Shown: positions 1 to 9,389, counted from the first letter of the stretch. The stretch is 64,000 nt of DNA from Desulfuromonadales bacterium (GCA_027065695.1 JAMONP010000061.1:22156-86155); one strand, 5' to 3'. Notes: generated by a model from the sequence alone, not told the origin. Made by a program: numbers and translations.

Positions 1-744
1 GCTCTGACCGTCGGCGTCGTAATAATCCGCACGGTGCTCGCCATCCTGATAGAAAAACGCCTGAAAAGTTGTCCCTCGATTGGTGAACTCAGCTGCCAGT
101 ATACGACCGTAACCAGCCGGCTGGCCTTCGCGATAACGTTTTTCCACCAGGGCCTGGAAAGAATCTCCTTTGCGAATGTCGAGTATGAAATCGATGTCCC
201 AGGCAAAAATATCTGCCAGATTCATTGCCAGAACATCGTTTTCACCAGTGCTGGTAACCGCTTCAAAAAGACTGCTTTCAATTGTTCCCCGCACGCGTGC
301 TGTTTCTATTGTGTACGGAATCGGCAGCCTCTCAATAGAGAAGACATCTGCTGCGTGGGTAATGATCAGCTGTTCGTTATGGTCAATATCGTATTCAAAG
401 CGTTCGAAAGCCTCGTCGCTCAGGCTGAGTCGGTACGCTTGGCCGGCGCTGAGACGGGAAAGGGGAAAGACCGGTTTGCTCTGCCGGTTAAGTTCGTGAA
501 TCTCAGCGGCAGAGAAGAAGTCACCCAGCAGGCCGGTTATGGTGTCCCCCGGGGCAACGGTCCCTTTGATGGTTTTTTTATGGACCTCCGGAACAGGTGG
601 TGGTTGCGGTGCCTCCAATGCTACAATGTTTGCCTCGGTACTGGTGACTGCTGAGCGTAGCAAGAGAGCGCCGAGCAACACAGTGATGGTAGCCAGACCT
701 AACCAGATACGTAAACGCGAGGGTGATCTTCGCTGCTTGGTCAT
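1..744 (-). CDS. M23-type peptidoglycan peptidase, N-terminal part (runs off left edge)
   Basis: An open frame of 248 codons runs from an ATG at 744 leftwards to the window edge without a stop. The product has a basic N-terminus, one membrane anchor (about residues 11-31), a proline-rich linker and then a LysM/OapA-like segment (GDTITGLLGDFF) followed by a region typical of the N-terminal half of M23 endopeptidases (SFQALVEKRYREG). The catalytic HxxxD/HxH half lies outside the window, so the family call rests on the N-terminal domain only. No clear Shine-Dalgarno precedes ATG 744; an in-frame TTG at 779 with an AGGA upstream is an alternative start. It is divergent from the PepT-like gene. 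Confidence 0.72.
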   Translation of the reverse strand, partial: MTKQRRSPSRLRIWLGLATITVLLGALLLRSAVTSTEANIVALEAPQPPPVPEVHKKTIKGTVAPGDTITGLLGDFFSAAEIHELNRQSKPVFPLSRLSAGQAYRLSLSDEAFERFEYDIDHNEQLIITHAADVFSIERLPIPYTIETARVRGTIESSLFEAVTSTGENDVLAMNLADIFAWDIDFILDIRKGDSFQALVEKRYREGQPAGYGRILAAEFTNRGTTFQAFFYQDGEHRADYYDADGQS

Positions 745-925
745 TGCATGTTTTGGGGGGTGAAAATCGAAATCCAAGGATTTTTTCCTGTTTGGGAGTA
801 ATCACTGACTTTGCGAAAAATAATATCCTTGAATAATAGCAAGATCGCTCATGATTTGTCTACAAATCTGTGTAGGTTTATCGGCCGTAGGGTTCGGTTT
901 TTGAGAGACTCTTGGCTGGTTTTAC

Positions 926-954
926 TTGCCACATACAGATTATCGAGCTATCAA
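926..954 (+). promoter_or_regulatory. Candidate sigma-70 promoter of the PepT-like gene
   Basis: TTGCCA (926-931), a 17-base spacer and TATCAA (949-954) match the -35/-10 consensus at 5 and 4 of 6 positions. The predicted start site falls about 30 bases upstream of the peptidase ATG, leaving room for the GAGGAG ribosome-binding site. Pattern match only. Confidence 0.45.
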
Positions 955-988
955 TAAACTCGGTGTATCCCATGTAGAGGAGATATAT

Positions 989-2125
989 ATGATTAACCAG
1001 CAGCGCCTCAGTGACGAATTTTCCCGTTTGGCATCTATCAACAGTCCCCCGTTGAAAGAGAGCACTATCGCTTTTTACCTGGCTGAACGTTTGCAACAGT
1101 TGGGCGCTAAAGTCCGTTTCGATGCTGCTGCTGAAGCGACTGGTGGGGAGGTTGGTAATCTTATAGCATACTTTGCAGGAGTGAATAAGGACACGGAACC
1201 AATACTTTTCTCGGTGCATATGGACACCGTTGAGCCTGGTGGGCAGGTAGAGCCGGTCTTGCGTGACGGGGTTTTTTACAGCGCTGGGGATACGGTGCTT
1301 GGCGCTGATGATAAAGCCGGAATCGCTGAGCTTATTGAAGCTTTAGAGGTGGTTCGCGAACAGAATATCCCACACGGGCCAATTGAAGTTGTGGTCACAA
1401 TAGCTGAAGAGATAGGTCTGGTTGGGGCGAAACATTTTGACTACAGCCTGGTCGAAGCGCGGCGTGGCTATGCTCTGGATACAGAAGGCATCGATTGTAT
1501 GGTTCTGCAGGCGCCGAGTGCGAATCATCTGCGAATCAAAATAACCGGGCTTGCTGCACACGCCGGGATGGTACCTGAACTGGGGATGTCGGCTATTCAG
1601 ACGGCAGCCTTGGCCATCAGCCAGATGCGTTTGGGCCGGATTGATCACGAAACAACAGCCAATATAGGTTGCATCAAGGGTGGTGTGGCAAGCAATATCG
1701 TGCCGCAAAGCGTCTCTATTATTGGCGAGGCTCGCAGTCATGATGCGCAAAAATTGCAGGAGCAGACAGATCATATGCTTAACTGTTTCGAAGCTGCTGC
1801 CGAGCAGATGACGCGTAAAATCAACGGCAGTCTTATGCGTCCTCAGATCAGCGCAGATGTCCGCCTCGATTTTCCAAGTATGTCAGTTGCCGAGAATGCC
1901 CCGGTGGTGAAGCTGGCCAGAGCGGCTGCGGCTACTGTCGGCCATGATCTTAAAGTGCGTTTGGGCGGTGGTGGTAGTGATGCCAACATTTTCAATGCCC
2001 ATGGGACTGAAATGATAATTCTGGCTACCGGCATGACACGAGTCCACACTCATGATGAGTTTGTTGTGGTTGCCGATATGGTGCATGTGGTTGAGCTACT
2101 TGTTGAAATTATCCGTCTGGCTTGA
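989..2125 (+). CDS. M20 family metallopeptidase, PepT-like
   Basis: The 378-residue product is an M20 zinc peptidase resembling tripeptidase PepT. The metal-site motifs are visible: HMD (H77, D79), GADD (D107) and the catalytic AEEIG (E140/E141), then a dimerisation domain and a late metal-binding His in the THDEF segment. It is probably cytoplasmic, since no signal peptide is seen, and would act in peptide turnover. ATG 989 is chosen because GAGGAG lies 7 bases upstream; the frame extends further upstream but without a ribosome-binding site. It stands alone, with a 177-base gap before the next gene. The substrate cannot be told from sequence. Confidence 0.88.
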   Translation: MINQQRLSDEFSRLASINSPPLKESTIAFYLAERLQQLGAKVRFDAAAEATGGEVGNLIAYFAGVNKDTEPILFSVHMDTVEPGGQVEPVLRDGVFYSAGDTVLGADDKAGIAELIEALEVVREQNIPHGPIEVVVTIAEEIGLVGAKHFDYSLVEARRGYALDTEGIDCMVLQAPSANHLRIKITGLAAHAGMVPELGMSAIQTAALAISQMRLGRIDHETTANIGCIKGGVASNIVPQSVSIIGEARSHDAQKLQEQTDHMLNCFEAAAEQMTRKINGSLMRPQISADVRLDFPSMSVAENAPVVKLARAAAATVGHDLKVRLGGGGSDANIFNAHGTEMIILATGMTRVHTHDEFVVVADMVHVVELLVEIIRLA

Positions 2126-2302
2126 TTCTTTTTCAAAAGCCCTTCCTGGGGCAATTACTCGCTATGGTTTGTTGAATCAGACCGTCTCTTGTCACAAAAT
2201 CCACATATAAGAATGTAAGAATAATCCCTTGTGCTATGCGATTTGATTTGTAAATTTTAATAGACTTGCGTTAGTATTAAATTGTGGAGTGGAGTTGTGA
2301 CC

Positions 2303-3421
2303 GTGGATTTCTCAGTGTGGGTCGTTATGGTAGCATTGTCGCTCATCGGTTTAGCTGCCGGTTTCCTGATGCACCGCTCCGATTTTTGCATGGCCAGTGC
2401 ATTTCGAGATGTCTTTCTGTTCAAGAGCTACAGACTCCTCCGTGCTCTTGTTCTGCTGATCACCCTGAGCGCGCTTTTGTTCGAACTCTGTCGTCTCACG
2501 GGTATTCTGCCGGCTTATCCCTTTCCGTGGTTTTCTCCGCCGGTCGGGGTTAACTTCTTTGGCGGTATGGTGTTCGGTCTCGGTATGGTGTTGGCTGGCG
2601 GTTGTGTTGTTGGAGTCCTTTACAAGATGGGTGGCGGCAGCCTGATGGCACTTGTCGCCTTCGTTGGATTGTTGGCCGGGAGTGCACTATACGCAGAGTT
2701 CCATCCTTGGTGGATGGCGCTGGCAAAGCAGACGAGCTTTGCCACAAAGGCCGTCACCTTGCCACAATGGATCGGTGTCTCACCAATTGCCCCGATCATT
2801 GTGCTCGTAGCTGTTGGTGGTTTCTTTTGTTGGCGTTGGTTACGAGCTGGAGACTGGATCGACACGAATGAAGCGGAAGGGTTCATCCCCTTGTGGCTTA
2901 CGGTGGTTGGATTAGCCGTACTTGGTGTGTTGGTGGTTTTTCTGTGCGGCGTTCCCATGGGTGTGACGACGTCTTATGCCAAGGGTGCTGCTTTAGTAGA
3001 ATCCTGGCTCATACCTGGTCATCTTGCCACCTTGCCATATTTTACGGCAATATCGAGTTACAATGCACTACCGATTGACGGAGTGATGCGTAGCGGTGGT
3101 GCCGGGGCAACTTTCGATATTGTGGCAATAGTTCAGCTTCCGCTGATTCTCGGTATTATTGGCGGCTCCTGGCTATCGGCACAATTGCTCGGTGAATTCC
3201 GGATTATCTGGAAACTTCCGATCAAGCAGGTTGCTATGGTTTTTACGGGCGGTGTCATCATGGCTCTGGGGGCTCGCATGTCTTTTGGATGCAATGTCTG
3301 GCACCTATGGGGAGGATTGCCGTTATTGACCATGCAGAGCCTGTTGTTTGTCGCTGGGCTGTTCCCTGGAGCATGGTTTGGCGGAAAAGTTCTCCAGCAG
3401 GTTTTGGTTTCTGGAAAGTAG
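2303..3421 (+). CDS. YeeE/YedE family membrane transporter (sulfur/selenium related)
   Basis: The 372-residue, very hydrophobic protein has about nine to ten membrane segments and the conserved features of the YeeE/YedE family: RSDFCMASAFRD near the N-terminus (C29), a GGCVVG segment in the middle and SFGCNVWHLWGG near the C-terminus. Family members (TsuA) import thiosulfate, and the YedE forms next to TusA-like proteins are linked to selenium or sulfur handling. GTG 2303 is chosen because GGAG ends 8 bases upstream; an upstream TTG (2282) and GTG (2297) are in frame but badly spaced. It is followed 15 bases later by a TusA-like gene, so a shared sulfur or selenium role is likely. Confidence 0.85.
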   Translation: MDFSVWVVMVALSLIGLAAGFLMHRSDFCMASAFRDVFLFKSYRLLRALVLLITLSALLFELCRLTGILPAYPFPWFSPPVGVNFFGGMVFGLGMVLAGGCVVGVLYKMGGGSLMALVAFVGLLAGSALYAEFHPWWMALAKQTSFATKAVTLPQWIGVSPIAPIIVLVAVGGFFCWRWLRAGDWIDTNEAEGFIPLWLTVVGLAVLGVLVVFLCGVPMGVTTSYAKGAALVESWLIPGHLATLPYFTAISSYNALPIDGVMRSGGAGATFDIVAIVQLPLILGIIGGSWLSAQLLGEFRIIWKLPIKQVAMVFTGGVIMALGARMSFGCNVWHLWGGLPLLTMQSLLFVAGLFPGAWFGGKVLQQVLVSGK

Positions 3422-3436
3422 TTAAAGAGGTTTTTT

Positions 3437-3694
3437 ATGAAAACTCTGGAAATGGATATCCGTGGCCAGGTTTGCCCCTCCAGCCTGCTACTGGTTCTAC
3501 GTGAAATCAATCGGCATCATCAGGAGCTGATATCTGGTCAGCTGTGCATTGTGATTCTCACGGATAACCGCGCGGCGACCGGAACGGTTCCGGAGGCTGT
3601 TCGCAACATGGGCGTTGATGCTGTCGTTGAAAAGGTTGACAAATATTATCGCATAACGACACAACAGCAGAATGTTAGAGGAAAACGGAACTAA
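3437..3694 (+). CDS. TusA-like sulfurtransferase (SirA/YeeD family)
   Basis: The 85-residue protein has the TusA fold signature: a short beta strand, then GQVCPSSLLLV with the persulfide-carrying Cys13 followed by Pro14, and a C-terminal strand with a lysine-rich tail. Canonical TusA has CPxP; here it is CPSS, as in several YedF/YeeD-type paralogues. It would accept sulfur or selenium delivered by the YedE partner just upstream. Its stop overlaps the start of the kinase gene (TAATG), so the two are translationally coupled. Confidence 0.85.
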   Translation: MKTLEMDIRGQVCPSSLLLVLREINRHHQELISGQLCIVILTDNRAATGTVPEAVRNMGVDAVVEKVDKYYRITTQQQNVRGKRN

Positions 3695-5100
3695 TGTTGC
3701 CGCAGGGTCAGGAAATTACCAGAAGGTTAGAGGGTCGCAGTGAGCTCGAGCTGTTGCGTGAAGAGAATGCACGCCTGGTCGAGATCAATCGTGAAGCTTT
3801 TAATTATATCCGTACTAAAGTTAATACTTTGCTTGAAATTATCGGTACTAAAAGTCTGCGTCCCGAGGCGTTAGATGATCGCAGCCTGATTGAGTTTGAC
3901 CCGATCGGTATAGTTTCTGAAACCTTTCAACACATCCTGGAAAATCTTCAGCAAACCAATCGGAAACTACATTTTGCCCACGATGAAATTCAGAATGCAC
4001 AGAGTGCGTTGCTGCAATCACTCAGCGAGACCCAGGAGGCGAATGCCAAGATTTACGGTATCCTGAGCTCTGCCGCTGACGGTATTATAGTGACTGATGC
4101 CGCCAATAAGGTTGTTCTGATCAATCGCCGGGCCGAGGAGTTGATCGGTTTCTCTCTGGATGAACAAGGCTCCGATATAAAAATCGATGTTATCCCTCAT
4201 GAGGAATTGGTCAAACTGCTGCTCCAGGCTCCGCAAATGGATCAGGAGACATTCAGTGAGGATCTCACCTTCCAGCCATTGGGGCACTTGCCGTGTGTCT
4301 GCCAAGCCAGGATTACAGTTATTAACTCTTCTGAGAACGAATTCAACGGTTGTATCACGCTCCTGCACGACGTGACCGAGCAGCGTGAGATTGATCGTAT
4401 GAAAGACGAATTTGTTTCAACTGCGGCTCATGAATTGCGTACGCCATTGGCAACGATTATCGGCTACGCTGATCTGCTGACAATGGACCATGACTTCAGC
4501 TCTGAACAACAGGCCGAATACCTTCAACACATTCTGAAGAAAGCGGAGCGCCTGGGAGATATCGTCAGCAATCTGCTCGATATCAGCCGGATCGAGTCAG
4601 GTGAGGGGCTGCAATTCAATCTGAAACCCCTCCGCCTTGACAGGCTTTGTGAGGATGTTGTCAGGAATTTTCGTTTGCAGACATCTGATCATACTCTCGC
4701 CCTCGACTTTGAACCATCCTCCATCGCCGATGTGAATGTTGATCGCTATGCAATGACGCAAATTCTGGAAAATCTGATCAGCAATGCCATAAAGTATTCT
4801 CCAGAGGGTGGTGAGATCAGAATCTCCAGTCGGCTTGAAAACGGTATGTGTCTGCTCTCCATCAGTGATCAGGGCATCGGCATGACATTCGATCAAGTGC
4901 TGCGGATTTATGACAAGTTTTATCGGGCCGATGCAAGTAATACTGCAATCTCCGGAACCGGATTGGGCATGACGATTGTCAAGCACCTGGTGGAAGCCCA
5001 GGCCGGGAAGGTGAATCTAAAAAGCTCTCCAGGCAAAGGCACGATTGTGACTATAGCGTTGCCGCTTGCTTCAGCTTCGTCTGTGTCCACAGACGAATAA
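3694..5100 (+). CDS. Soluble PAS-domain sensor histidine kinase
   Basis: The product has 468 residues with no membrane segment. Order: an N-terminal helical/coiled-coil region (1-115), a PAS domain (about 118-230), HisKA with phosphoacceptor H246 in AAHELRTP, and HATPase_c with the N box (N364), DQGIGM (391-396) and GTGLGM (421-426). No response regulator gene adjoins it. Its start overlaps the stop of the TusA-like gene, suggesting that it reads a cytoplasmic signal connected to sulfur or selenium metabolism; that link is inference from the operon. The gene ends 14 bases before an inverted-repeat element. Confidence 0.88.
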   Translation: MLPQGQEITRRLEGRSELELLREENARLVEINREAFNYIRTKVNTLLEIIGTKSLRPEALDDRSLIEFDPIGIVSETFQHILENLQQTNRKLHFAHDEIQNAQSALLQSLSETQEANAKIYGILSSAADGIIVTDAANKVVLINRRAEELIGFSLDEQGSDIKIDVIPHEELVKLLLQAPQMDQETFSEDLTFQPLGHLPCVCQARITVINSSENEFNGCITLLHDVTEQREIDRMKDEFVSTAAHELRTPLATIIGYADLLTMDHDFSSEQQAEYLQHILKKAERLGDIVSNLLDISRIESGEGLQFNLKPLRLDRLCEDVVRNFRLQTSDHTLALDFEPSSIADVNVDRYAMTQILENLISNAIKYSPEGGEIRISSRLENGMCLLSISDQGIGMTFDQVLRIYDKFYRADASNTAISGTGLGMTIVKHLVEAQAGKVNLKSSPGKGTIVTIALPLASASSVSTDE

Positions 5101-5114
5101 AAACGGACATCCCA

Positions 5115-5278
5115 AGCAGCCTGTCGGACTATCAATGAGCTGGCTGCAAATTCACCTGTTTGGCCCATATCTCAGCTCATTTTCGACCAATAGCTATGGC
5201 TATTAATCTCAAACGAGCTAAAATCTGGTCTTAAACATCCAAATTTTCGCATCAGCCCTGATAGCCCGACAGGCTGCT
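5115..5278 (+). repeat. Dispersed inverted-repeat element, copy A
   Basis: A 164-base intergenic element bounded by an 18-base terminal inverted repeat: AGCAGCCTGTCGGACTAT at 5115-5132 and its complement at 5261-5278 with one mismatch. The interior (GCAAATTCACCTGTTTGGCC, a central hairpin AATAGC...GCTATT, and AAACGAGCTAAAATCTG) matches copies at 9524, 18869 and 31263. It fills the gap between two convergent genes and overlaps the stop codon of the minus-strand kinase, so its ends could form a terminator hairpin on either strand. It has no ORF of useful length. Most diverged of the full copies. Confidence 0.85.
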
Positions 5279-6269
5279 AGTTGATCTCCAGTGCAGGTTC
5301 CTGCAATGCCGCCATTTGTTCACGCAACTGCAGGATATGTTCTCCCCAGTAGTTCACACTATTAAACCACGGGAAGTGGTGTGGAAAGGCAGGGTCATCC
5401 CAACGCCTCGCCAGCCAGGCGCAATAGTGTAGAATACGCAGGGTGCGCAATGCTTCGATCAGGCGTAGTTCACTCGGTCTGAAATCATAAAACTCATTGT
5501 AGCCCTCAACTATCTCTGCCAGTTGTGCGGTTTGCCGTGGGCGGTCACCTGAGAGCATCATCCAGATATCCTGGATTGCCGGGGCTGTTCGAGCATCATC
5601 GAAATCGACAAAATGAGGTGCTTGTTCGCGCCACAGTACATTACCCGCATGGCAGTCGCCGTGGGTGCGGATGAATGGTGTGCTAGCAGCATCGGCAAGC
5701 AGTTCGTCGATTGTCTGTAGCAGGTCATGGGTCAGGGCGTCGTAACTTGCCTTGTACTCAGGAATTATGAATTTTTCGCTGATCAGGGCGACAGATGCAT
5801 GGCCGAAGGTTGCGCAATCGAGTCTCGGCCGATGTTCAAAGGGTTTAGTGGCGGCGATCGCGTGTATGCGCCCGAGGGTTCGGCCCATAATAAGCAGATT
5901 GTCAAGATTGTCGAATTCCGGAGCATGGCCACCCTGGCGTGGGTAGAGTGCAAAACGAAAACTACCAAAATGGAAGAGACTTTCGCCTCGATCATTGACA
6001 CTTGGAGCGACCACCGGCAGTTCCTGTTCCGCCAGTTCAAAGCAGAACCGATGCTCTTCCAGAATCTGTGCATCGCTCCAGCGTCCTGGTCGGTAGAACT
6101 TGGCAATCAGTGGTTTATCCTCCTCAATGCCGACCTGATAGACTCGGTTTTCATAGCTGTTGAGGGCGAAGGTGCGGCAGTCGCAGAGGAAGCCACAACT
6201 CTCGACAGCATCCATAATGAAGCTGGGTGTCAAGGTTCCGAAGGGATGTTTGCTCTCCGTCTCTGTCAC
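5277..6269 (-). CDS. srkA: SrkA/RdoA (YihE)-like stress-response Ser/Thr kinase
   Basis: The 330-residue protein has the aminoglycoside-phosphotransferase/YihE kinase fold: SYENRVYQVG nucleotide loop, K57 in IAKFYRPGRW, E71, the catalytic HGDCHAGN (H203, D205, N210) and the metal-binding VDFDD (D222). E. coli SrkA is 328 residues and counters stress-induced death, acting with the Cpx response. GTG 6269 overlaps the TGA of a small upstream ORF (GTGA), so it is probably translated by coupling. It converges on the histidine kinase gene, with copy A of the repeat between them. Confidence 0.88.
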   Translation of the reverse strand: MTETESKHPFGTLTPSFIMDAVESCGFLCDCRTFALNSYENRVYQVGIEEDKPLIAKFYRPGRWSDAQILEEHRFCFELAEQELPVVAPSVNDRGESLFHFGSFRFALYPRQGGHAPEFDNLDNLLIMGRTLGRIHAIAATKPFEHRPRLDCATFGHASVALISEKFIIPEYKASYDALTHDLLQTIDELLADAASTPFIRTHGDCHAGNVLWREQAPHFVDFDDARTAPAIQDIWMMLSGDRPRQTAQLAEIVEGYNEFYDFRPSELRLIEALRTLRILHYCAWLARRWDDPAFPHHFPWFNSVNYWGEHILQLREQMAALQEPALEIN

Positions 6270-6403
6270 CCCACGATCTCCCGAATGTCGTCTGTCAGCA
6301 AGGCAATATCCGCCTCGCTGCTGTTGGTTTCCTGCAGTGTCTGCCAGGCTTCATGGCAGAGGCTAGCGTAATTGTCACTGGCAAACTGGTTTTTTATTAT
6401 CAT
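6266..6403 (-). CDS. Small 45-residue ORF upstream of srkA, function unknown
   Basis: ATG 6403 opens a 45-codon frame (MIIKNQFASD at the start, TDDIREIVG at the end) whose TGA overlaps the GTG start of the SrkA-like gene by four bases. It begins 22 bases after the stop of the M16C peptidase gene on the same strand, so it fills an otherwise unexplained operon gap. The product is acidic, soluble and helical-looking with a single Cys. The ribosome-binding site is weak. It may be a real small protein or a leader ORF that couples srkA translation. Confidence 0.45.
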   Translation of the reverse strand: MIIKNQFASDNYASLCHEAWQTLQETNSSEADIALLTDDIREIVG

Positions 6404-6425
6404 GGTCGTTCTCGTTTTAAAAAAA

Positions 6426-9389
6426 CTATTGGCTGCCAAGGCGTTTCATCTGCATGTTTATCTTCGTCAGAGTCTCTTTCGCTTTACTGAACATCTCGTC
6501 ACCGGCAAGAATCCCGACGGAACTGGAGGCAAATCCCTGCTCCAGATAGGTCTGTGCCACATGAACCAGCTTCTTCTGGTCCATAGCGAGAATGGCGTTA
6601 CGGAAAGCCTGCAGCATTTCGTGAGTTATCCCCTGTTGCTGATGGACAAACTCACGGTAACCTCTGCCGCCTGGTGAGAGAGGGCGATCGAGCTCAGCAA
6701 AAGCGGTCAGGACCGATTGCTTAACCATCTCATCGCTGAATTCTCCCTGACACGTCCACTCAACAGCCTGACGGTAAACATCAAGAGTCCGTTCCAGATG
6801 AGGATCGCGGTAGGAGAGCATGGAAAGAAGGCCACCTTCGGCATTAAACCCAGCCATGCCGCCGTAAGCACCACCTTTTTCACGAATCTCGCGATGCAGG
6901 AAGTCAGCACGTAGCAGCTTGGCCAGAACCATTAAGGCCGGGGCGTCTGTATGGGTGTAAGCAACCGTGCGGAATATCCGTGAAACGTATGCCACCGGGA
7001 GATTATAATACCAGCCCGTTGAACTGGCATGGCTGGTGAACATGGTAGCTTGATTCTCTGATGTGCCGGAACTGCGTGGAAGAGCAGCAATCAACCCAGC
7101 TAAGGGTGCTGCTATGCCCTGATGAGAGGACTCTTCCGCAGTAACTGCAAGGGTTGTTCGGTTTGCAATCAGGAGTTTTGCAGCGATCACTTTAAAAGTT
7201 TCTGCCAGCTCAATCAACCCTTGATCATCAAGATCACTGGCTTGCTGGATAATCTGTATCTGGGTCATGCCTCCCCATTCTTCGCGCAATGCAGCTGTTG
7301 GGGTCAGCGATGCGGCTGCGGCTCTTGCTGCAAAAGAATGGCCAGCACCGGGGATCGAATTCTCCATGGCCGTCCTGACCTGGCCGATGACCGTACGCAG
7401 ACGGTTGAGGTCGGTAAAGTCCGGTGTGGTCAGCATATCGATTAATATTTCGCAAAGCGTCCCCTGGTTACGATCAAGGGCTTTGCCTTTGAGCTCCAGG
7501 ACCGGTCTCATACTGTCGAGATCAAGAGGACTCTCGAGCAGATTGGTGCCGAGGCGAATACCACCGGTAGCGGCTGTGATGCGGCGCGACATGGCCAGAT
7601 AATCCATTCCGGCGGCGCCGATCTGTGGCAGCAGGGCACAAAAGATCGGCAGGTAAGGCCGCAGAGAATCATCAAGGGCACCTATGTCGAACTGCATGGT
7701 CAAATAGGTGATGCCGTTGGTTGGTTGGTTGAACCAGAAGATGTTACATCCCGAAATAGTTTCCGTACGAAATAGAGTCGTCTGCTCTTCCAAATCGATG
7801 TCGGCCAGTTCCAGGATCGGCAAACAGCTGGTATCTTCCGAAGCTTCCTGGCTGAGTTGTAACTCGGCCGCTTTTGCCTTGATCTCTGCAATAGCTGCAT
7901 CATCGAGTTTCTGACGCGTCTTGAGCAGATGATCGGCAAAGGCCTGTTCTGCACGCTGACTGTGTTCGGGATCGGGCTTAAGTAACAGGGTGACTCTGTG
8001 TGGGTTATCAAGCAGATGACGACGAATCATCTGTGGGAAAAACTCCTGGTCGGCTGTGGCGGTTCTGAGTCGGCCAAGGTTCTGATTAATCATCAGCATG
8101 CTGATTGGATCCTCGGCGTGCAACCAGGGGCCGAACAGTCGCATCATCAGGCCGAGGCCGTAGGGATACTGATCACCAGTCACTTCGCGATGTGCAAATT
8201 CGTATTGATGCAGGGCCGCATCAATACGCTCTTGTGGGAAACCCTCTTTGGCTACCTGGGTAAGGGTGTCGAGGATTACTTTTTCAATCTCCGGCAATTT
8301 CTCCGGATCTGTTCCCTGCAGGCCGGTCGCCAGAAAAGTGTCGCGATAGTCATCGTGATAACCCGTCCCCGGAGAAAGATTACGCCCCAGGCCTGATTCA
8401 ATCAGCGCCTGGTAGAGGGGGGCGGCCGGATTGCCAAGCAACAGGTTTGCCAGAATGCCGGTGGCTGCACGTTCAAAGGTGTCTTCAATCGGGCAGGTCA
8501 ACCAGGCCATTTGTACCATGCTGCATTGCTGCAAATCGTCATCAGGGCCAACAGGGAAGGTCTGCGTGCTGTGTATTGGTTTAGTCAGGCGCTGTTCCAG
8601 GGGAATGGCGCTGGCAACGTCCTGGCGCTCAAAACGACTCAGGGCCAGTTTGTCGATATTATGCAGATGTTCCTTGAGAGGCAGGTTGCCGTAGGTAAAG
8701 ATCCAGCTGTTGCTTGGATGATAGTAGCTCTTATGAAACGCGCGTAGCTGCTCCCAGGTCAGTTCAGGAATGGCAAGTGGTTCTCCGCCGGAGTTCTGGC
8801 CATAACAGGTGGTCGGAAAGAGCGCCGCATTGAGGCATCGCCCCAGCAATGATGACGGGTCGGCCATGGCCCCTTTCATTTCATTGAAGACCACCCCCTT
8901 GATCATCAGGCTTGCAGGGTCATCCGGGTTGGCAAGGTCGAGCCGATGACCTTCCTGGAGGAAGTCCTGTTCGCGCAGCAAGGGAAAGAAGGTGGCATCA
9001 AGATAGATGCCCATCAGGTTGTAAAAATCCTTGCGATTCATGCTTGCGACAGGATAAAGAGTCCAGTCTGCAGCCGTCATGGCGTTCATGAAGGTGTTCA
9101 GGCTGCGTTTGAGCATGGCAAAAAAAGGATCACGGACCGGATATCTTTGCGAGCCGCAAAGGACGGTATGCTCCAGAATGTGCGCAACACCGGATGAGTC
9201 CGGTGGTGGAGTACGGAAACCTATGGCAAAAACGTTGTTTGGGTCGTCACAGGCGAGATGCAACAGGCGAGCACCGGTCGGTTCGTGTTGTAGAGTTACG
9301 GCGGTTAGGTTCAATTCCGGCACAGGTTGGTTGTTCTGAACAAGAAAACTGCCAAGCCGTATGCCTGGCAAAGGGGTGTCGTTATTCAT
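6426..9389 (-). CDS. M16C zinc peptidase, presequence-protease (PreP) like
   Basis: The 987-residue protein carries the inverted zinc motif HILEH (residues 70-74) in a GVAHILEHTVLCGS context, which is typical of the M16C/PreP branch, and a downstream Glu-rich helix. Length and one-chain, two-half architecture (catalytic half, hinge, non-catalytic half ending with the Arg/Tyr-containing GGRGYREFVH segment) agree with PreP and falcilysin, which clear peptides inside a closed chamber. No signal peptide is visible, so it is probably cytoplasmic. It is the first gene of a minus-strand group with the small ORF and srkA. Confidence 0.9.
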   Translation of the reverse strand: MNNDTPLPGIRLGSFLVQNNQPVPELNLTAVTLQHEPTGARLLHLACDDPNNVFAIGFRTPPPDSSGVAHILEHTVLCGSQRYPVRDPFFAMLKRSLNTFMNAMTAADWTLYPVASMNRKDFYNLMGIYLDATFFPLLREQDFLQEGHRLDLANPDDPASLMIKGVVFNEMKGAMADPSSLLGRCLNAALFPTTCYGQNSGGEPLAIPELTWEQLRAFHKSYYHPSNSWIFTYGNLPLKEHLHNIDKLALSRFERQDVASAIPLEQRLTKPIHSTQTFPVGPDDDLQQCSMVQMAWLTCPIEDTFERAATGILANLLLGNPAAPLYQALIESGLGRNLSPGTGYHDDYRDTFLATGLQGTDPEKLPEIEKVILDTLTQVAKEGFPQERIDAALHQYEFAHREVTGDQYPYGLGLMMRLFGPWLHAEDPISMLMINQNLGRLRTATADQEFFPQMIRRHLLDNPHRVTLLLKPDPEHSQRAEQAFADHLLKTRQKLDDAAIAEIKAKAAELQLSQEASEDTSCLPILELADIDLEEQTTLFRTETISGCNIFWFNQPTNGITYLTMQFDIGALDDSLRPYLPIFCALLPQIGAAGMDYLAMSRRITAATGGIRLGTNLLESPLDLDSMRPVLELKGKALDRNQGTLCEILIDMLTTPDFTDLNRLRTVIGQVRTAMENSIPGAGHSFAARAAAASLTPTAALREEWGGMTQIQIIQQASDLDDQGLIELAETFKVIAAKLLIANRTTLAVTAEESSHQGIAAPLAGLIAALPRSSGTSENQATMFTSHASSTGWYYNLPVAYVSRIFRTVAYTHTDAPALMVLAKLLRADFLHREIREKGGAYGGMAGFNAEGGLLSMLSYRDPHLERTLDVYRQAVEWTCQGEFSDEMVKQSVLTAFAELDRPLSPGGRGYREFVHQQQGITHEMLQAFRNAILAMDQKKLVHVAQTYLEQGFASSSVGILAGDEMFSKAKETLTKINMQMKRLGSQ

